From Pseudomonas anuradhapurensis (GTDB lineage Bacteria; Pseudomonadota; Gammaproteobacteria; Pseudomonadales; Pseudomonadaceae), in NCBI RefSeq assembly GCF_014269225.2, contig NZ_CP077097.1, forward strand, positions 4,971,001 to 5,035,000: a stretch of 64,000 nt of DNA, given 5' to 3'. The notes below the pieces were generated by a model. It ran no database searches, was not told where the DNA came from, and was given only the letters and a program-made list of their open reading frames with translations. The first letter of the stretch is position 1, and every line of letters begins with the position of its first letter. A program made the position numbers and the translations under genes. Below, piece after piece: positions 35,530 to 49,351 of this stretch.

Positions 35530-37440
35530 ATGATCTCTATCGCTCTACCGGATGGCAGTCGCAAGGAATTCCCGGAGCCGCTCAACGTCCAGCAATTGGC
35601 AATGTCCATCGGCAGTGGCCTGGCGGCCGCGACACTCGCGGCAAAAGTCGACGGGCGCCTGGTTGACGCCTCATACATGCTGACTGGCGATACCACGGTC
35701 GAGATCGTCACAAGCAAAAGCGAGGAGGCACTGGACGTCGTCCGCCATTCCACTGCACACCTGATGGCACAAGCCGTGCAGCGCCTGTACCCAGGTACCC
35801 AGGTCACCATCGGCCCGGTGATCGACAATGGCTTCTATTACGACTTCGTGGCCGAGCGCCCTTTCAACCAGGATGATCTGCCGTTGATCGAGGCGGAGAT
35901 GCACCGGATCGTCGACAGCCGCCTGGAGATAAAACGTCGGGAGCTGCCGCGCCAGCAGGCCATCGACCTGTTCAGCAGCCTGGGCGAGTCGTACAAGGTG
36001 AAGATCATCGAGGACATTCCGGGCGGCGAAACCCTTTCGGTGTACCAGCAGGGTGAGTTCACCGACCTTTGCCGCGGGCCTCACGTACCTGATACCGGCA
36101 AGCTCGGAGCATTCAAATTGATGAAGGTGGCCGGTGCCTACTGGCGCGGTGATTCCAGCAACGCAATGCTCAGCCGCATCTATGGCACCGCCTGGCTGAA
36201 TGACAAGCAGCTCAAGGCTTACCTGTCGCAGCTGGAGGAAGCGGAGAAGCGCGACCACCGCAAGCTGGCCAAGCAATACGACCTGTTCCATCAACAGGAA
36301 GAGGCGCCGGGCATGGTGTTCTGGCACCCCAAGGGCTGGGCGATCTGGCAGACGGTAGAGCAATACATGCGCAAGGTGTATCGCGACAGCGGTTACCAGG
36401 AGGTGCGCTCGCCGCAGGTGGTGGACAGCTCGTTGTGGCGCCGCTCTGGGCATTGGGACAACTACAAGGAGAACATGTTCGTCACCGAATCGGAAAACCG
36501 CCAATACGCCCTCAAGCCCATGAACTGCCCAGGGCATATCCAGATCTTCAAGTTCGGCCTGCGCAGCCACCGCGAGCTGCCGATTCGCTATGGCGAGTTC
36601 GGCGGTTGCCACCGCAATGAGCCCTCTGGGGCCCTGCATGGCATCATGCGGGTGCGCGCCTTTACCCAGGACGACGGGCATATCTTCTGTACCGAGCAAC
36701 AGATCGAATCGGAAATTCGCACCTTCCACCACCAGGCTCAGAAGGTCTACCGGGCATTCGGCTTCGAGGACGTGGCGGTGAAGATCGCCCTGCGTCCCGA
36801 ACCCGGGAAGCGCCTGGGCAGCGACGAGGTCTGGGACAAAGCCGAAAACCAGCTGCGTTCGGCGTTGTCCGCCTGTGGCGTGACCTGGGAAGAGCTGCCA
36901 GGGGAAGGGGCCTTCTACAGCCCCAAGATCGAATACCACTTGCGCGATGCCATCGGCCGCGAATGGCAGGTCGGCACCATCCAGGTCGACTATCACATGC
37001 CCGACCGCCTGGGTGCCGAGTATGTCGACGAACATTCGCAGCGCCGTCGCCCGGTGATGCTGCACCGGGCAATTGTCGGCTCGCTCGAGCGCTTCATTGG
37101 CATCCTCATCGAACACCATGCTGGCGTCTTTCCCACCTGGCTGGCACCGGTTCAGGCCATGCTGCTGACCGTGACGGATGCACAGAACGGTTACGCCGAG
37201 CAGGTCCGCCACCAATTGCGCGAGCGCGGCCTGCGGGTCGAGGCTGACCTGCGCAACGAGAAGATCGGCTACAAGATCCGCGAAAGCACGCTGCAACGTG
37301 TGCCCTACCTGCTGGTAATCGGTGACCGTGAGAAAGACAGCGGCACGCTCGCCGTGCGCAGCCGTGCCGGCGACGACCTCGGTACGCTCAGCGTTGACGA
37401 CTTCGCCGAACTGCTGGCCAGGGAAGCCCTGGTGGATTGA
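35530..37440 (+). CDS. obaO: Second threonyl-tRNA synthetase, predicted obafluorin immunity protein
   Basis: 636 residues, full-length class II ThrRS: TGS domain 1-60, editing domain to about 225 ([11 protein letters not shown]), catalytic domain with zinc ligands C333, H384 and H512 (E. coli C334, H385, H511), and anticodon-binding domain from about 535. It charges tRNA-Thr. Housekeeping thrS normally precedes infC-rpmI-rplT; this copy is in the antibiotic operon, so it is best read as the obafluorin-resistant ObaO. In the active site, E. coli Tyr462-Gly463 reads Tyr463-Ser464 and Leu489 reads Met490. These are positions tied to obafluorin and borrelidin sensitivity. Two hairpins follow the stop. 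Confidence 0.93.
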   Translation: MISIALPDGSRKEFPEPLNVQQLAMSIGSGLAAATLAAKVDGRLVDASYMLTGDTTVEIVTSKSEEALDVVRHSTAHLMAQAVQRLYPGTQVTIGPVIDNGFYYDFVAERPFNQDDLPLIEAEMHRIVDSRLEIKRRELPRQQAIDLFSSLGESYKVKIIEDIPGGETLSVYQQGEFTDLCRGPHVPDTGKLGAFKLMKVAGAYWRGDSSNAMLSRIYGTAWLNDKQLKAYLSQLEEAEKRDHRKLAKQYDLFHQQEEAPGMVFWHPKGWAIWQTVEQYMRKVYRDSGYQEVRSPQVVDSSLWRRSGHWDNYKENMFVTESENRQYALKPMNCPGHIQIFKFGLRSHRELPIRYGEFGGCHRNEPSGALHGIMRVRAFTQDDGHIFCTEQQIESEIRTFHHQAQKVYRAFGFEDVAVKIALRPEPGKRLGSDEVWDKAENQLRSALSACGVTWEELPGEGAFYSPKIEYHLRDAIGREWQVGTIQVDYHMPDRLGAEYVDEHSQRRRPVMLHRAIVGSLERFIGILIEHHAGVFPTWLAPVQAMLLTVTDAQNGYAEQVRHQLRERGLRVEADLRNEKIGYKIRESTLQRVPYLLVIGDREKDSGTLAVRSRAGDDLGTLSVDDFAELLAREALVD

Positions 37441-37447
37441 CCCTGCC

Positions 37448-37502
37448 GCCACGGGCTCGAGAGGTATTGAGCCCGTGGCCAACCCAGGCATGACCTGCCT
37501 GG
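37448..37502 (+). terminator. Tandem hairpins after the ThrRS-like gene
   Basis: An 11-bp perfect stem with a 10-nt loop (37448-37479; GCCACGGGCTC/GAGCCCGTGGC) is followed by a perfect 7-bp stem with a 5-nt loop (CCAGGCA/TGCCTGG, 37484-37502). There is no T-tract, so this may end most transcripts or only reduce read-through to the DAHP synthase gene. Confidence 0.5.
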
Positions 37503-37653
37503 AATGAATGCTGAACACGGGAGGTCGCAATGCCCAAAGTCCGAACCCGATAACGCATCAAGTCCGCCTCACCCCTCTCGCACCCTGCCTCGCAGCCATT
37601 CGCATGCGCGGCCTGGCCGTGCCTGTTTCAGAACGACAACCAGGATGTCAGAC

Positions 37654-38718
37654 ATGAGCACCATTGCCTTTTCGCGCTTGCCCAATCTCGACTCTGCAGC
37701 CACGCCCGTGGAGTCCGTCATCCAGACACTACCCAGCGCCTACACGCTGAGAGCCGCACTGCCAGTGGACGGGCAGTTGGCACAGCAGGTCCACTGGCAG
37801 CGCCAGCAAATCCGGGAGATTGTCCACGGTAACGATTCGCGCTTGCTGGTGATCGCAGGCCCTTGTTCGCTGCATCACGGCCCGGCTGCGGTTGAGTATG
37901 GCGGCAGGCTGGCTGAACTCGCAGACGAGCTGCAAGACCGACTGCTGATTGTCATGCGCGCCTACGTAGAAAAACCCCGCACCACCGTAGGCTGGAAGGG
38001 CCTGATGTACGACCCGGATCTCAACGGCAGCGACGACATGCAGGCTGGCCTGGAGCTCTCCAGGTCGCTGATGCTCGAACTGGTCGGGCTTGGCCTGCCG
38101 CTGGCCAACGAGATGCTGCAACCCATGGCCGCCCATTACTTCAGCGACCTGCTCAGCTGGGTCGCCATAGGCGCCAGGACCAGCGAATCGCAGATCCACC
38201 GTGAGCTGGTCAGCAGCCTTGATGTCCCCGTCGGGTTCAAGAATGGCACCGATGGCAGCCTGGGCGTGGCCTGCGATGCCATTTGCAGCGCTGCCCACCC
38301 GCACCGCTACTTTGGCATCGATCTGCGTGGCCGCCCGGCACTGATCAGTAGTGCCGGCAACATGGACGGCCACCTGGTGTTGCGGGGCGGGCGCAACGGC
38401 GCCAATCACCATGCGGAAGCAGTCGCGCAGGCGCGAGCCCAACTGCTGGCAGCAGGCGTCGCCCCGCGCCTGCTGGTTGACTGCAGCCACGCCAACAGCG
38501 GCAAGGACCATAGCCGCCAACCGCAAGTCCTGGAAGAGGTACTGGCACAGCGACGTGCGGGCAATCGCGATCTTTTCGGCATCATGCTGGAGAGCAATCT
38601 GAACCCGGGCCGACAGGACCTGTCGACGCAGCTGCGCTATGGCGTTTCCATCACCGACGGCTGCCTCGGCTGGGACGAGACCGCCACGCTGTTGCGCCGC
38701 GCCGCTGATCTGGCCTGA
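37654..38718 (+). CDS. DAHP synthase (class I, AroFGH type) of the cluster
   Basis: 354 residues from ATG 37654 (AGGA 8 nt upstream); the in-frame ATG at 37645 has no ribosome site. It condenses phosphoenolpyruvate and erythrose-4-phosphate, the entry step to chorismate, which all branches of this pathway consume. Core motifs are present: [44 protein letters not shown] and [12 protein letters not shown]. Positions where E. coli AroG mutations abolish phenylalanine inhibition are all changed: D146, M147, P150 and S180 read Q156, P157, A160 and D190. This suggests a feedback-resistant enzyme dedicated to antibiotic supply. It closes the cluster and is followed by a strong terminator. Confidence 0.92.
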   Translation: MSTIAFSRLPNLDSAATPVESVIQTLPSAYTLRAALPVDGQLAQQVHWQRQQIREIVHGNDSRLLVIAGPCSLHHGPAAVEYGGRLAELADELQDRLLIVMRAYVEKPRTTVGWKGLMYDPDLNGSDDMQAGLELSRSLMLELVGLGLPLANEMLQPMAAHYFSDLLSWVAIGARTSESQIHRELVSSLDVPVGFKNGTDGSLGVACDAICSAAHPHRYFGIDLRGRPALISSAGNMDGHLVLRGGRNGANHHAEAVAQARAQLLAAGVAPRLLVDCSHANSGKDHSRQPQVLEEVLAQRRAGNRDLFGIMLESNLNPGRQDLSTQLRYGVSITDGCLGWDETATLLRRAADLA

Positions 38719-38767
38719 CAGTGCCACTGCGCAGCCCTGCGCTGCCAGTGGTTTGCCAGCATTCGCC

Positions 38768-38794
38768 AAAGGCACCCACGGTGGTGCCTTTTTT
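38768..38794 (+). terminator. Intrinsic terminator ending the cluster
   Basis: AAAGGCACC/GGTGCCTTT forms a perfect 9-bp stem with a 6-nt loop and ends in six T. It closes the accessory operon before the nhaP2 promoter region. Confidence 0.9.
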
Positions 38795-38902
38795 CATCAG
38801 CAGAAACGCCTTACATGCTGCCAATTCATCAGGTTAGAATCGATTGGCACGCGACTTGCGAGTCAAGTCATCTTCCCGCGCCACACCCCGGAGTACCTGC
38901 CT

Positions 38903-40645
38903 TTGGATGCCAGCACCATCAACAGCCTGTTTCTGATCGGCGCATTGCTGGTGGGCGCAAGTATCCTGGTCAGCTCGCTGTCGTCGCGCCTGGGCATCCC
39001 TATCCTGGTCATCATCCTTGCGGTCGGCATGATCGCCGGCGTCGATGGTGGCGGCATCATCTTCAACAACTACCCGACCGCCTACCTGGTGGGCAACCTG
39101 GCACTGGCCGTGATCCTGCTGGACGGCGGCCTGCGCACACGGGTTGCGAGCTTCCGCGTGGCCCTGTGGCCGGCGCTGTCGCTGGCCACCGTCGGCGTGA
39201 TGATCACCACCGCCCTCACCGGTATGGTCGCCGCTTGGCTGTTCGACCTGAGCCTGATCCAAGGCCTGCTGATCGGCGCCATCGTCGGCTCCACCGATGC
39301 TGCGGCGGTGTTCTCGCTGCTCGGCGGCAAAGGCCTGAACGAGCGGGTGACCGCCACCCTGGAAATCGAATCGGGCAGCAACGACCCGATGGCCGTGTTC
39401 CTCACCGTCACCCTCATCGACATGATCGCCAGCGGCCAGACCGGCCTGCACTGGAGCCTGCTCACCCACCTGCTGCGCGAGTTCGGCATCGGCGGGCTGC
39501 TGGGCCTGGGCGGTGGCTGGCTGATGCTGCAGCTGGTCAACCGCATCAACCTGGCGGGCGGCCTGTACCCGATCCTGGTCATCGCTGGCGGCCTGGTGGT
39601 GTTCTCGCTGACCAACGCCCTGCACGGCAGTGGCTTCCTTGCCGTCTACCTGTGCGGCCTGGTGCTGGGCAACAAGCCGATCCGCAGCCGCCACGGCATC
39701 TTGCACATGCTTGACGGCATGGCCTGGCTGGCCCAGATCGGCATGTTCCTGGTGCTGGGCTTGCTGGTCACGCCGCACGATTTGCTGCCCATCGCCCTGC
39801 CTGCGCTGGGCCTGGCGTTGTGGATGATCCTGGTGGCGCGACCGCTGTCGGTGGTCGCCAGCCTGCTGCCGTTCAAGGCCTTCCATGGCCGTGAAAAGGG
39901 CTTCATTTCCTGGGTTGGCCTGCGCGGTGCGGTACCGATCATCCTGGCGGTATTCCCGTTGATGGCCGGCCTGCCGGACGCCCAGTTGTTCTTCAACCTG
40001 GCGTTCTTCATCGTGCTGGTGTCGCTGCTGGTGCAAGGCACCAGCCTGCCGTGGATGGCCAAGCTGCTGAAAGTGACCGTACCGCCCGACCCGGCGCCGA
40101 TCTCCCGTTCTGCCCTGGAAGTCCACCTGACCAGCGAGTGGGAGCTGTTCGTCTACCGCCTGGGTGCGGAAAAATGGTGCATCGGCGCCGCCCTGCGCGA
40201 GCTGAAAATGCCCGAAGGCACGCGCATCGCGGCACTGTTCCGGGGCGAGCAATTGCTGCACCCGTCGGGCAGCACCGTGCTGGAAGTCGGCGACATGCTT
40301 TGCGTGATCGGCCACGAGCACAACCTGCCAGCCCTGGGCAAACTGTTCAGCCAGGCGCCGCAACGCGGCCTGGACCTGCGCTTCTTCGGCGACTTCGTAC
40401 TCGAAGGCGATGCCGAACTGGGTGCGGTGGCAGCGCTGTATGGCCTGAAACTCGATGGCCTGGATGCAAAAATGCCGTTGGCGCAGTTCATCCGACAGAA
40501 GGTCGGAGGCGCTCCAGTAGTAGGTGACCAGGTCGAATGGCATGGCACAATTTGGACCGTGGCCACCATGGACGGGAACAAGATTCAGAAAGTAGGCGTC
40601 AGATTCCCCGAAGGAACGCGACCCGGACCAGGATTGTTCCTCTAA
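38903..40645 (+). CDS. nhaP2: Potassium/proton antiporter NhaP2 (CvrA)
   Basis: 580 residues from a TTG start with GGAG 9 nt upstream (38890-38893); no ATG gives a sensible N-terminus, and a longer frame from 38639 overlaps the DAHP synthase gene. Residues 1-390 form about 12-13 membrane segments of the CPA1 family ([26 protein letters not shown]). The rest is cytoplasmic, with a TrkA-C/RCK-type domain ([19 protein letters not shown]) and a CorC-like end. It exports K+ or Na+ in exchange for protons. It resumes the conserved chromosome after the cluster and lies 33 bp before mscK. Confidence 0.92.
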   Translation: MDASTINSLFLIGALLVGASILVSSLSSRLGIPILVIILAVGMIAGVDGGGIIFNNYPTAYLVGNLALAVILLDGGLRTRVASFRVALWPALSLATVGVMITTALTGMVAAWLFDLSLIQGLLIGAIVGSTDAAAVFSLLGGKGLNERVTATLEIESGSNDPMAVFLTVTLIDMIASGQTGLHWSLLTHLLREFGIGGLLGLGGGWLMLQLVNRINLAGGLYPILVIAGGLVVFSLTNALHGSGFLAVYLCGLVLGNKPIRSRHGILHMLDGMAWLAQIGMFLVLGLLVTPHDLLPIALPALGLALWMILVARPLSVVASLLPFKAFHGREKGFISWVGLRGAVPIILAVFPLMAGLPDAQLFFNLAFFIVLVSLLVQGTSLPWMAKLLKVTVPPDPAPISRSALEVHLTSEWELFVYRLGAEKWCIGAALRELKMPEGTRIAALFRGEQLLHPSGSTVLEVGDMLCVIGHEHNLPALGKLFSQAPQRGLDLRFFGDFVLEGDAELGAVAALYGLKLDGLDAKMPLAQFIRQKVGGAPVVGDQVEWHGTIWTVATMDGNKIQKVGVRFPEGTRPGPGLFL

Positions 40646-40678
40646 ACTTCGATTGCCTGATTCACAAGTAGCCTGCCT

Positions 40679-45564
<4,886 letters not shown>

Positions 45565-45568
45565 ATCC

Positions 45569-45672
45569 TGGGGCCGCTTTGCGGCCCATCGCGACACAAG
45601 GCCGCTCCTACAGGAATACGCGTATCCTTGCTGGGGTGGCCTTGTGCCGCGGTGGGCTGCAAAGCAGCTCCG
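45569..45672. repeat. REP doublet (BIME-like), copy A
   Basis: Unit GGGGCCGCTTTGCGGCCCAT plus CGCGACACAAGGCCGCTCCTACAG (from 45570) followed after a short spacer by a degenerate inverted copy ending at about 45671. It lies between selO and trxC. The same doublet recurs at 49236 and 51004. Confidence 0.8.
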
Positions 45673-45690
45673 AAATCTCAAGGAAATGAC

Positions 45691-46125
45691 ATGTCCGAGC
45701 CCCTGGTAATCCCCTGCCCCCACTGTAATGGCCTCAACCGCGTGCCCGCCGAGCGTCTGGGCGACGCCCCGAAATGCGGCCGCTGCAAACAGGATGTACT
45801 GCTCAGCGCCCCCTTCGAGGTTACCGAAGCAACCTACGCCAGCCAGATCAAGGGCGACTTGCCGCTGCTGGTCGACGTCTGGGCCGACTGGTGCGGCCCG
45901 TGCAAGGCGTTTGCTCCCACATTCGAACAAGCCGCCCGCCAACTGGCCGGCCGCTGCCGCCTGGCCAAACTCGACAGCGAAGCCAACCGCACCCTGTCCG
46001 GGCAATTGGGTATCCGTTCGATCCCCAGCCTGCTGCTGTTCAGAAACGGCCGCGAAATCAGCCGCCAGGCCGGGGCGTTCCCACTCCAGTCATTGCTGGA
46101 GTGGTTGCGCAGCCAAGGGGTTTAA
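45691..46125 (+). CDS. trxC: Thioredoxin TrxC
   Basis: 144 residues from ATG 45691 (AAGGAAA upstream). The N-terminal zinc ribbon of thioredoxin 2 is present (CPHCNGLNRVP and CGRCKQDVLL), followed by a thioredoxin domain with the active site WADWCGPCKAF and the cis-Pro loop IRSIPSLLLF. It reduces protein disulfides in the cytoplasm, often under oxidative stress. Its stop overlaps the stop of the convergent ParA gene by 4 bp. Confidence 0.94.
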   Translation: MSEPLVIPCPHCNGLNRVPAERLGDAPKCGRCKQDVLLSAPFEVTEATYASQIKGDLPLLVDVWADWCGPCKAFAPTFEQAARQLAGRCRLAKLDSEANRTLSGQLGIRSIPSLLLFRNGREISRQAGAFPLQSLLEWLRSQGV

Positions 46126-46895
46126 GCGTTCTCTTCAAGCAGCGAATGCAACTCGACAAACTGCTGCGTCAGCTTGTGCCTGGGCTCCAGGTGAATCAGC
46201 GGCAGGCTGGCGTGGTGCGATTCACGCATCTTCACCGAGCTGCCCAGGTACACCGGCAGCACCGGCAGGCCCTCTTCCAGCAGCTCATCGAGCATCTGCT
46301 GCGGCAGGCTGGCACGGGACTGGAACTGGTTGACCACGATGCCTTCGACCACCAGGTCTTCGTTGTGGTCGTCTTTGAGCTCTTCGATCTCGGCCAGCAG
46401 GCCATATAGGGCCTGGCGCGAGAAGCTGTCGCAGTCGAAGGGGATCAACACTCGATCGGCGGCGATCAGTGCGGAAACCGCATAGAAGTTCAGAGCTGGC
46501 GGGGTGTCGATATAGATCCGCTCGTAGTCCTCGTCCAGTTCGTCGAGCAGCTTACGCAGCTTGTTGATCTTGTGCTTGGCCTCCAGCTTCGGCTGCAGGT
46601 CGGCTAGCTCGGCGGTGGCGGTGACCACGTGCAGGTTGTCAAAGGGAGTTTCGTAGATATCGACCTTGTTCTTCTTGCTGAACGGCCCGCTGGACAGGCT
46701 CTGCTTGAAGAAATCGGCGATGCCCATGGGAATGTCCTCGCCGGTGAGCCCGGTGAGGTACTGGGTCGAGTTGGCCTGGGCATCCAGGTCGATCAGCAGG
46801 GTCCGGTAGCCTTCATTGGCACTGACCGCCGCCAGGTTGCAGGCGATGCTCGACTTGCCCACGCCACCTTTCTGATTGAACACCACGCGCCGCAT
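46122..46895 (-). CDS. ParA-family ATPase (orphan)
   Basis: 257 residues from ATG 46893-46895, chosen because GGAGGT lies just upstream; a longer frame to 46961 lacks this. Deviant Walker A KGGVGKSS at residues 8-15 and the Walker B region LLIDLDAQANST mark the MinD/ParA ATPase family. The C-terminal part contains YIDTPPALNFYAV and long helices. No parB, centromere-like repeats or plasmid genes are next to it, so it is probably a chromosomal ParA homologue with another positioning role. Its partner is unknown. Confidence 0.85.
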   Translation of the reverse strand: MRRVVFNQKGGVGKSSIACNLAAVSANEGYRTLLIDLDAQANSTQYLTGLTGEDIPMGIADFFKQSLSSGPFSKKNKVDIYETPFDNLHVVTATAELADLQPKLEAKHKINKLRKLLDELDEDYERIYIDTPPALNFYAVSALIAADRVLIPFDCDSFSRQALYGLLAEIEELKDDHNEDLVVEGIVVNQFQSRASLPQQMLDELLEEGLPVLPVYLGSSVKMRESHHASLPLIHLEPRHKLTQQFVELHSLLEENA

Positions 46896-46984
46896 GATTG
46901 ACCTCCGTGTTTCAACGAATGCCCGAGTATGTGGCGGCGCTGCGGCAATGGCCAGTGCCATTTGCCGTTCACCCCTGCAGGTCG

Positions 46985-47878
46985 TCAGTCATAGGACTGC
47001 CCGGTGACCAACTCGGCAAAAGCCCTGGCCATTGCCGACCTGCCGCGCTCGCGCTGTACCAGCCACACCGCCGTCATCGCCCCGTCATCAAGCAAGGTGC
47101 GGTAGACCACGCCTTCGATGCGCATGCGCTGGAAGGAGGCCGGCAGTACCGAGACCCCCAACCCCGCCGACACCAGGCCAATGATGGTCATCGCTTCCCC
47201 CGCTTCCTGGGCAAAATGCGGGCTGAAGCCCGCCTGCCGCGCCAGGCTCAACAGCTGCGCATGCAGGCCGCTGCCATAACTGCGCGGGAAGAACACGAAC
47301 GGCTCATGGGCCAGCGCCGCCATGTACACGCCATGCTCGGTACCTTCGGCCAGCGGGTGCGACGCGTTGATTACCGCTACCAGCGGCTCGCTGAACAGCT
47401 CTGTGGCGACCAGGCCTTCCGGCAGCGGCATCGGCCGCATCAGCCCTACCTCGATGGATTCATCGAACACTCCCTCGGCGACATCGCGGCTGCTCATTTC
47501 CCTGAGGCTCAGGTGCACCGCCGGGAAGCGCTGGCGAAACGCATGGATGGCCTTGGGGATCTTCGAGGTGAACGGGGCCGAGGACGTGAAGCCGATCTTC
47601 ATTTCGCCCAGCTCGCCCAACTGCGCACGTCGGGCCACATCGGCGGCTTTTTCCACTTGCGCCAGCACCTGGCGGGCTTCGTCGAGGAACAACCGCCCCG
47701 CCTCGCTCAGCTCGACCCGCCGGTTGGTGCGCTCGAACAGCCGTGCGCCCAGTTCCTGCTCCAGCGCCTGGATCTGCTGGCTCAAGGGCGGCTGCGAGAT
47801 GCCCAGTTGCTGGGCGGCACGGCCAAAGTGCAATTCCTCGGCCACAGCAATGAAGTACCGCAGGTGGCGCAGTTCCAT
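46985..47878 (-). CDS. LysR-family transcriptional regulator
   Basis: 297 residues. The winged helix-turn-helix is at the N-terminus (MELRHLRYFIAVAEELHFGRAA, QQLGISQPPLSQQIQALE), then a substrate-binding domain. The length and the LSEAG, FTSSAPF and VGLMRP motifs resemble the BenM/CatM-like branch. It is divergent from an MFS transporter gene 108 bp away, the usual layout for a LysR regulator controlling the neighbour. The inducer is unknown. Confidence 0.9.
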   Translation of the reverse strand: MELRHLRYFIAVAEELHFGRAAQQLGISQPPLSQQIQALEQELGARLFERTNRRVELSEAGRLFLDEARQVLAQVEKAADVARRAQLGELGEMKIGFTSSAPFTSKIPKAIHAFRQRFPAVHLSLREMSSRDVAEGVFDESIEVGLMRPMPLPEGLVATELFSEPLVAVINASHPLAEGTEHGVYMAALAHEPFVFFPRSYGSGLHAQLLSLARQAGFSPHFAQEAGEAMTIIGLVSAGLGVSVLPASFQRMRIEGVVYRTLLDDGAMTAVWLVQRERGRSAMARAFAELVTGQSYD

Positions 47879-47921
47879 GGTCGGCTCCGAACAAGTCGCT
47901 AAACATCTTAAATAGGTCGAA

Positions 47922-47945
47922 CAATATATTGGAACTAATCATTAG
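47922..47945. promoter_or_regulatory. Palindromes in the lysR/MFS intergenic region
   Basis: CAATATATTG (47922-47931) is a perfect 10-bp palindrome, followed by CTAAT-C-ATTAG (47935-47945). AT-rich dyads in this spot are candidates for LysR binding and for the two divergent promoters. Confidence 0.5.
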
Positions 47946-47986
47946 CCAGCTATATGCTTTTTTCATTGCGTCAGAGGTCCCCGCCC

Positions 47987-49231
47987 GTGAAAACTGCCGT
48001 AGCGCCCCTTCCTGCCGAGCCGGAACCCGCCCCCTTGAACGAAATGTGGATCGAAAAGGGCACGCCTGCCTTCCTGAAGACCGTGCTGGCGCTGTTCAGC
48101 GGCGGCTTCGCCACCTTCGCCCTGCTGTATTGCGTACAGCCGATGATGCCGCTGCTGTCCAAGGAATTTGCCATCAACGCGGCGCAAAGCAGCCTGGTGT
48201 TGTCGGTATCGACGGCGATGCTGGCGTTCGGCCTGTTGATCACCGGGCCCATTTCCGACCGCATCGGCCGCAAGCCGGTGATGGTATTTGCTCTGGCTTG
48301 TGCTGCCCTGGCCACCTTGGCCAGCGCGGTGATGCCGAGCTGGGAGCTGGTCCTGGCCAGCCGCGCCCTGGTCGGCCTGTCGCTGAGCGGCCTGGCGGCA
48401 GTGGCGATGACCTACCTGAGCGAAGAGATCCACCCGCAGCACATCGGCCTGGCCATGGGCCTGTACATTGGCGGCAATGCCATTGGCGGCATGAGCGGGC
48501 GCTTGATCACGGGTGTACTGATCGATTTCGTCAGTTGGCACACTGCGATGCTGACCATCGGTGGCCTGGCCCTGGCGGCCGCGCTGGTGTTCTGGAAAGT
48601 GCTGCCCGAATCGCGCAACTTCCGCCCACAGGCAATGAACCCGCGTAGCCTGCTGGACGGCTTTGTCATGCACTTCAAGGATGCCGGCCTGCCCTGGCTG
48701 TTCCTTGAAGCCTTCCTGCTGATGGGCGCCTTCGTCACCCTGTTCAACTACATCGGCTATCGCCTGCTGGCCGAGCCCTACCATATGAACCAGGCACTGG
48801 TCGGCTTGCTGTCGGTGGTGTACCTGTCGGGTATCTACAGCTCGGCGCAGGTCGGCGCCCTGGCCGACAAGCTGGGCCGGCGCAAGGTGTTCTGGGCCAG
48901 TATCGTGGTGATGGCGAGTGGCTTGCTGATGACCTTGGCCAGCCCGCTGGTGATGGTGATCGTGGGTATGTTGGTGTTCACCTTCGGCTTCTTCGGTGCG
49001 CATTCGGTGGCCAGCAGCTGGATCGGTCGCCGGGCGTTGAAAGCCAAGGGGCAGGCTTCGTCGCTGTACCTGTTCAGCTATTACGCCGGGTCGAGCGTGG
49101 CCGGTACGGCGGGCGGGGTGTTCTGGCACCAGTGGGGCTGGAATGGCATCGGGCTGTTCATCGGCAGCCTGCTTGCGGTGGCATTGTTGGTGGCGCTGCA
49201 CCTGAGCAAGCTGCCACCTAAGTCGATCTGA
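47987..49231 (+). CDS. MFS transporter (YnfM-like)
   Basis: 414 residues from GTG 47987, which has AGAGGT 9 nt upstream. An ATG at 47954 gives 425 residues and cannot be excluded. Twelve membrane segments are evident, with the MFS motif between TM2 and TM3 (GPISDRIGRKPVM) and its repeat (GALADKLGRRKVF). It is probably a drug or metabolite exporter regulated by the divergent LysR gene. It is outside the antibiotic cluster by about 10 kb, so an export role for obafluorin is unlikely but cannot be ruled out. Confidence 0.87.
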   Translation: MKTAVAPLPAEPEPAPLNEMWIEKGTPAFLKTVLALFSGGFATFALLYCVQPMMPLLSKEFAINAAQSSLVLSVSTAMLAFGLLITGPISDRIGRKPVMVFALACAALATLASAVMPSWELVLASRALVGLSLSGLAAVAMTYLSEEIHPQHIGLAMGLYIGGNAIGGMSGRLITGVLIDFVSWHTAMLTIGGLALAAALVFWKVLPESRNFRPQAMNPRSLLDGFVMHFKDAGLPWLFLEAFLLMGAFVTLFNYIGYRLLAEPYHMNQALVGLLSVVYLSGIYSSAQVGALADKLGRRKVFWASIVVMASGLLMTLASPLVMVIVGMLVFTFGFFGAHSVASSWIGRRALKAKGQASSLYLFSYYAGSSVAGTAGGVFWHQWGWNGIGLFIGSLLAVALLVALHLSKLPPKSI

Positions 49232-49235
49232 ACCT

Positions 49236-49341
49236 TGGGGGCCGCTTTGCGGCCCATCGCGACACAAGGCCGCTCCTACAGCGGAACGCGATTCCCGTGT
49301 AGGAGCGGCCTTGTGTCGCGATGGGCTGCAAAGCAGCCCCT
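49236..49341. repeat. REP doublet (BIME-like), copy B
   Basis: A nearly perfect inverted pair: GGGGCCGCTTTGCGGCCCAT...GGCCGCTCCTACA (left), 18-nt spacer, then TGTAGGAGCGGCC...GGGCTGCAAAGCAGCCCC (right). It fills the gap between the MFS gene and the YgiW-like gene and can fold into one long hairpin. Confidence 0.88.
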
Positions 49342-49351
49342 GAATCTCGGA

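Noticed and set aside
35530..37440. Housekeeping thrS
   Set aside because: No infC, rpmI, rplT or pheST follows; it sits inside the antibiotic operon and has resistance-type residues in the active site.
38639..38902. Longer start for nhaP2
   Set aside because: It would overlap the DAHP synthase gene and the terminator at 38768; the TTG at 38903 has a well-placed GGAG and gives the normal family N-terminus.
16759..38902. Genomic island attachment sites, integrase or tRNA at the cluster borders
   Set aside because: Looked for on both sides by eye; no tRNA-like cloverleaf, integrase or clear direct repeats were found.
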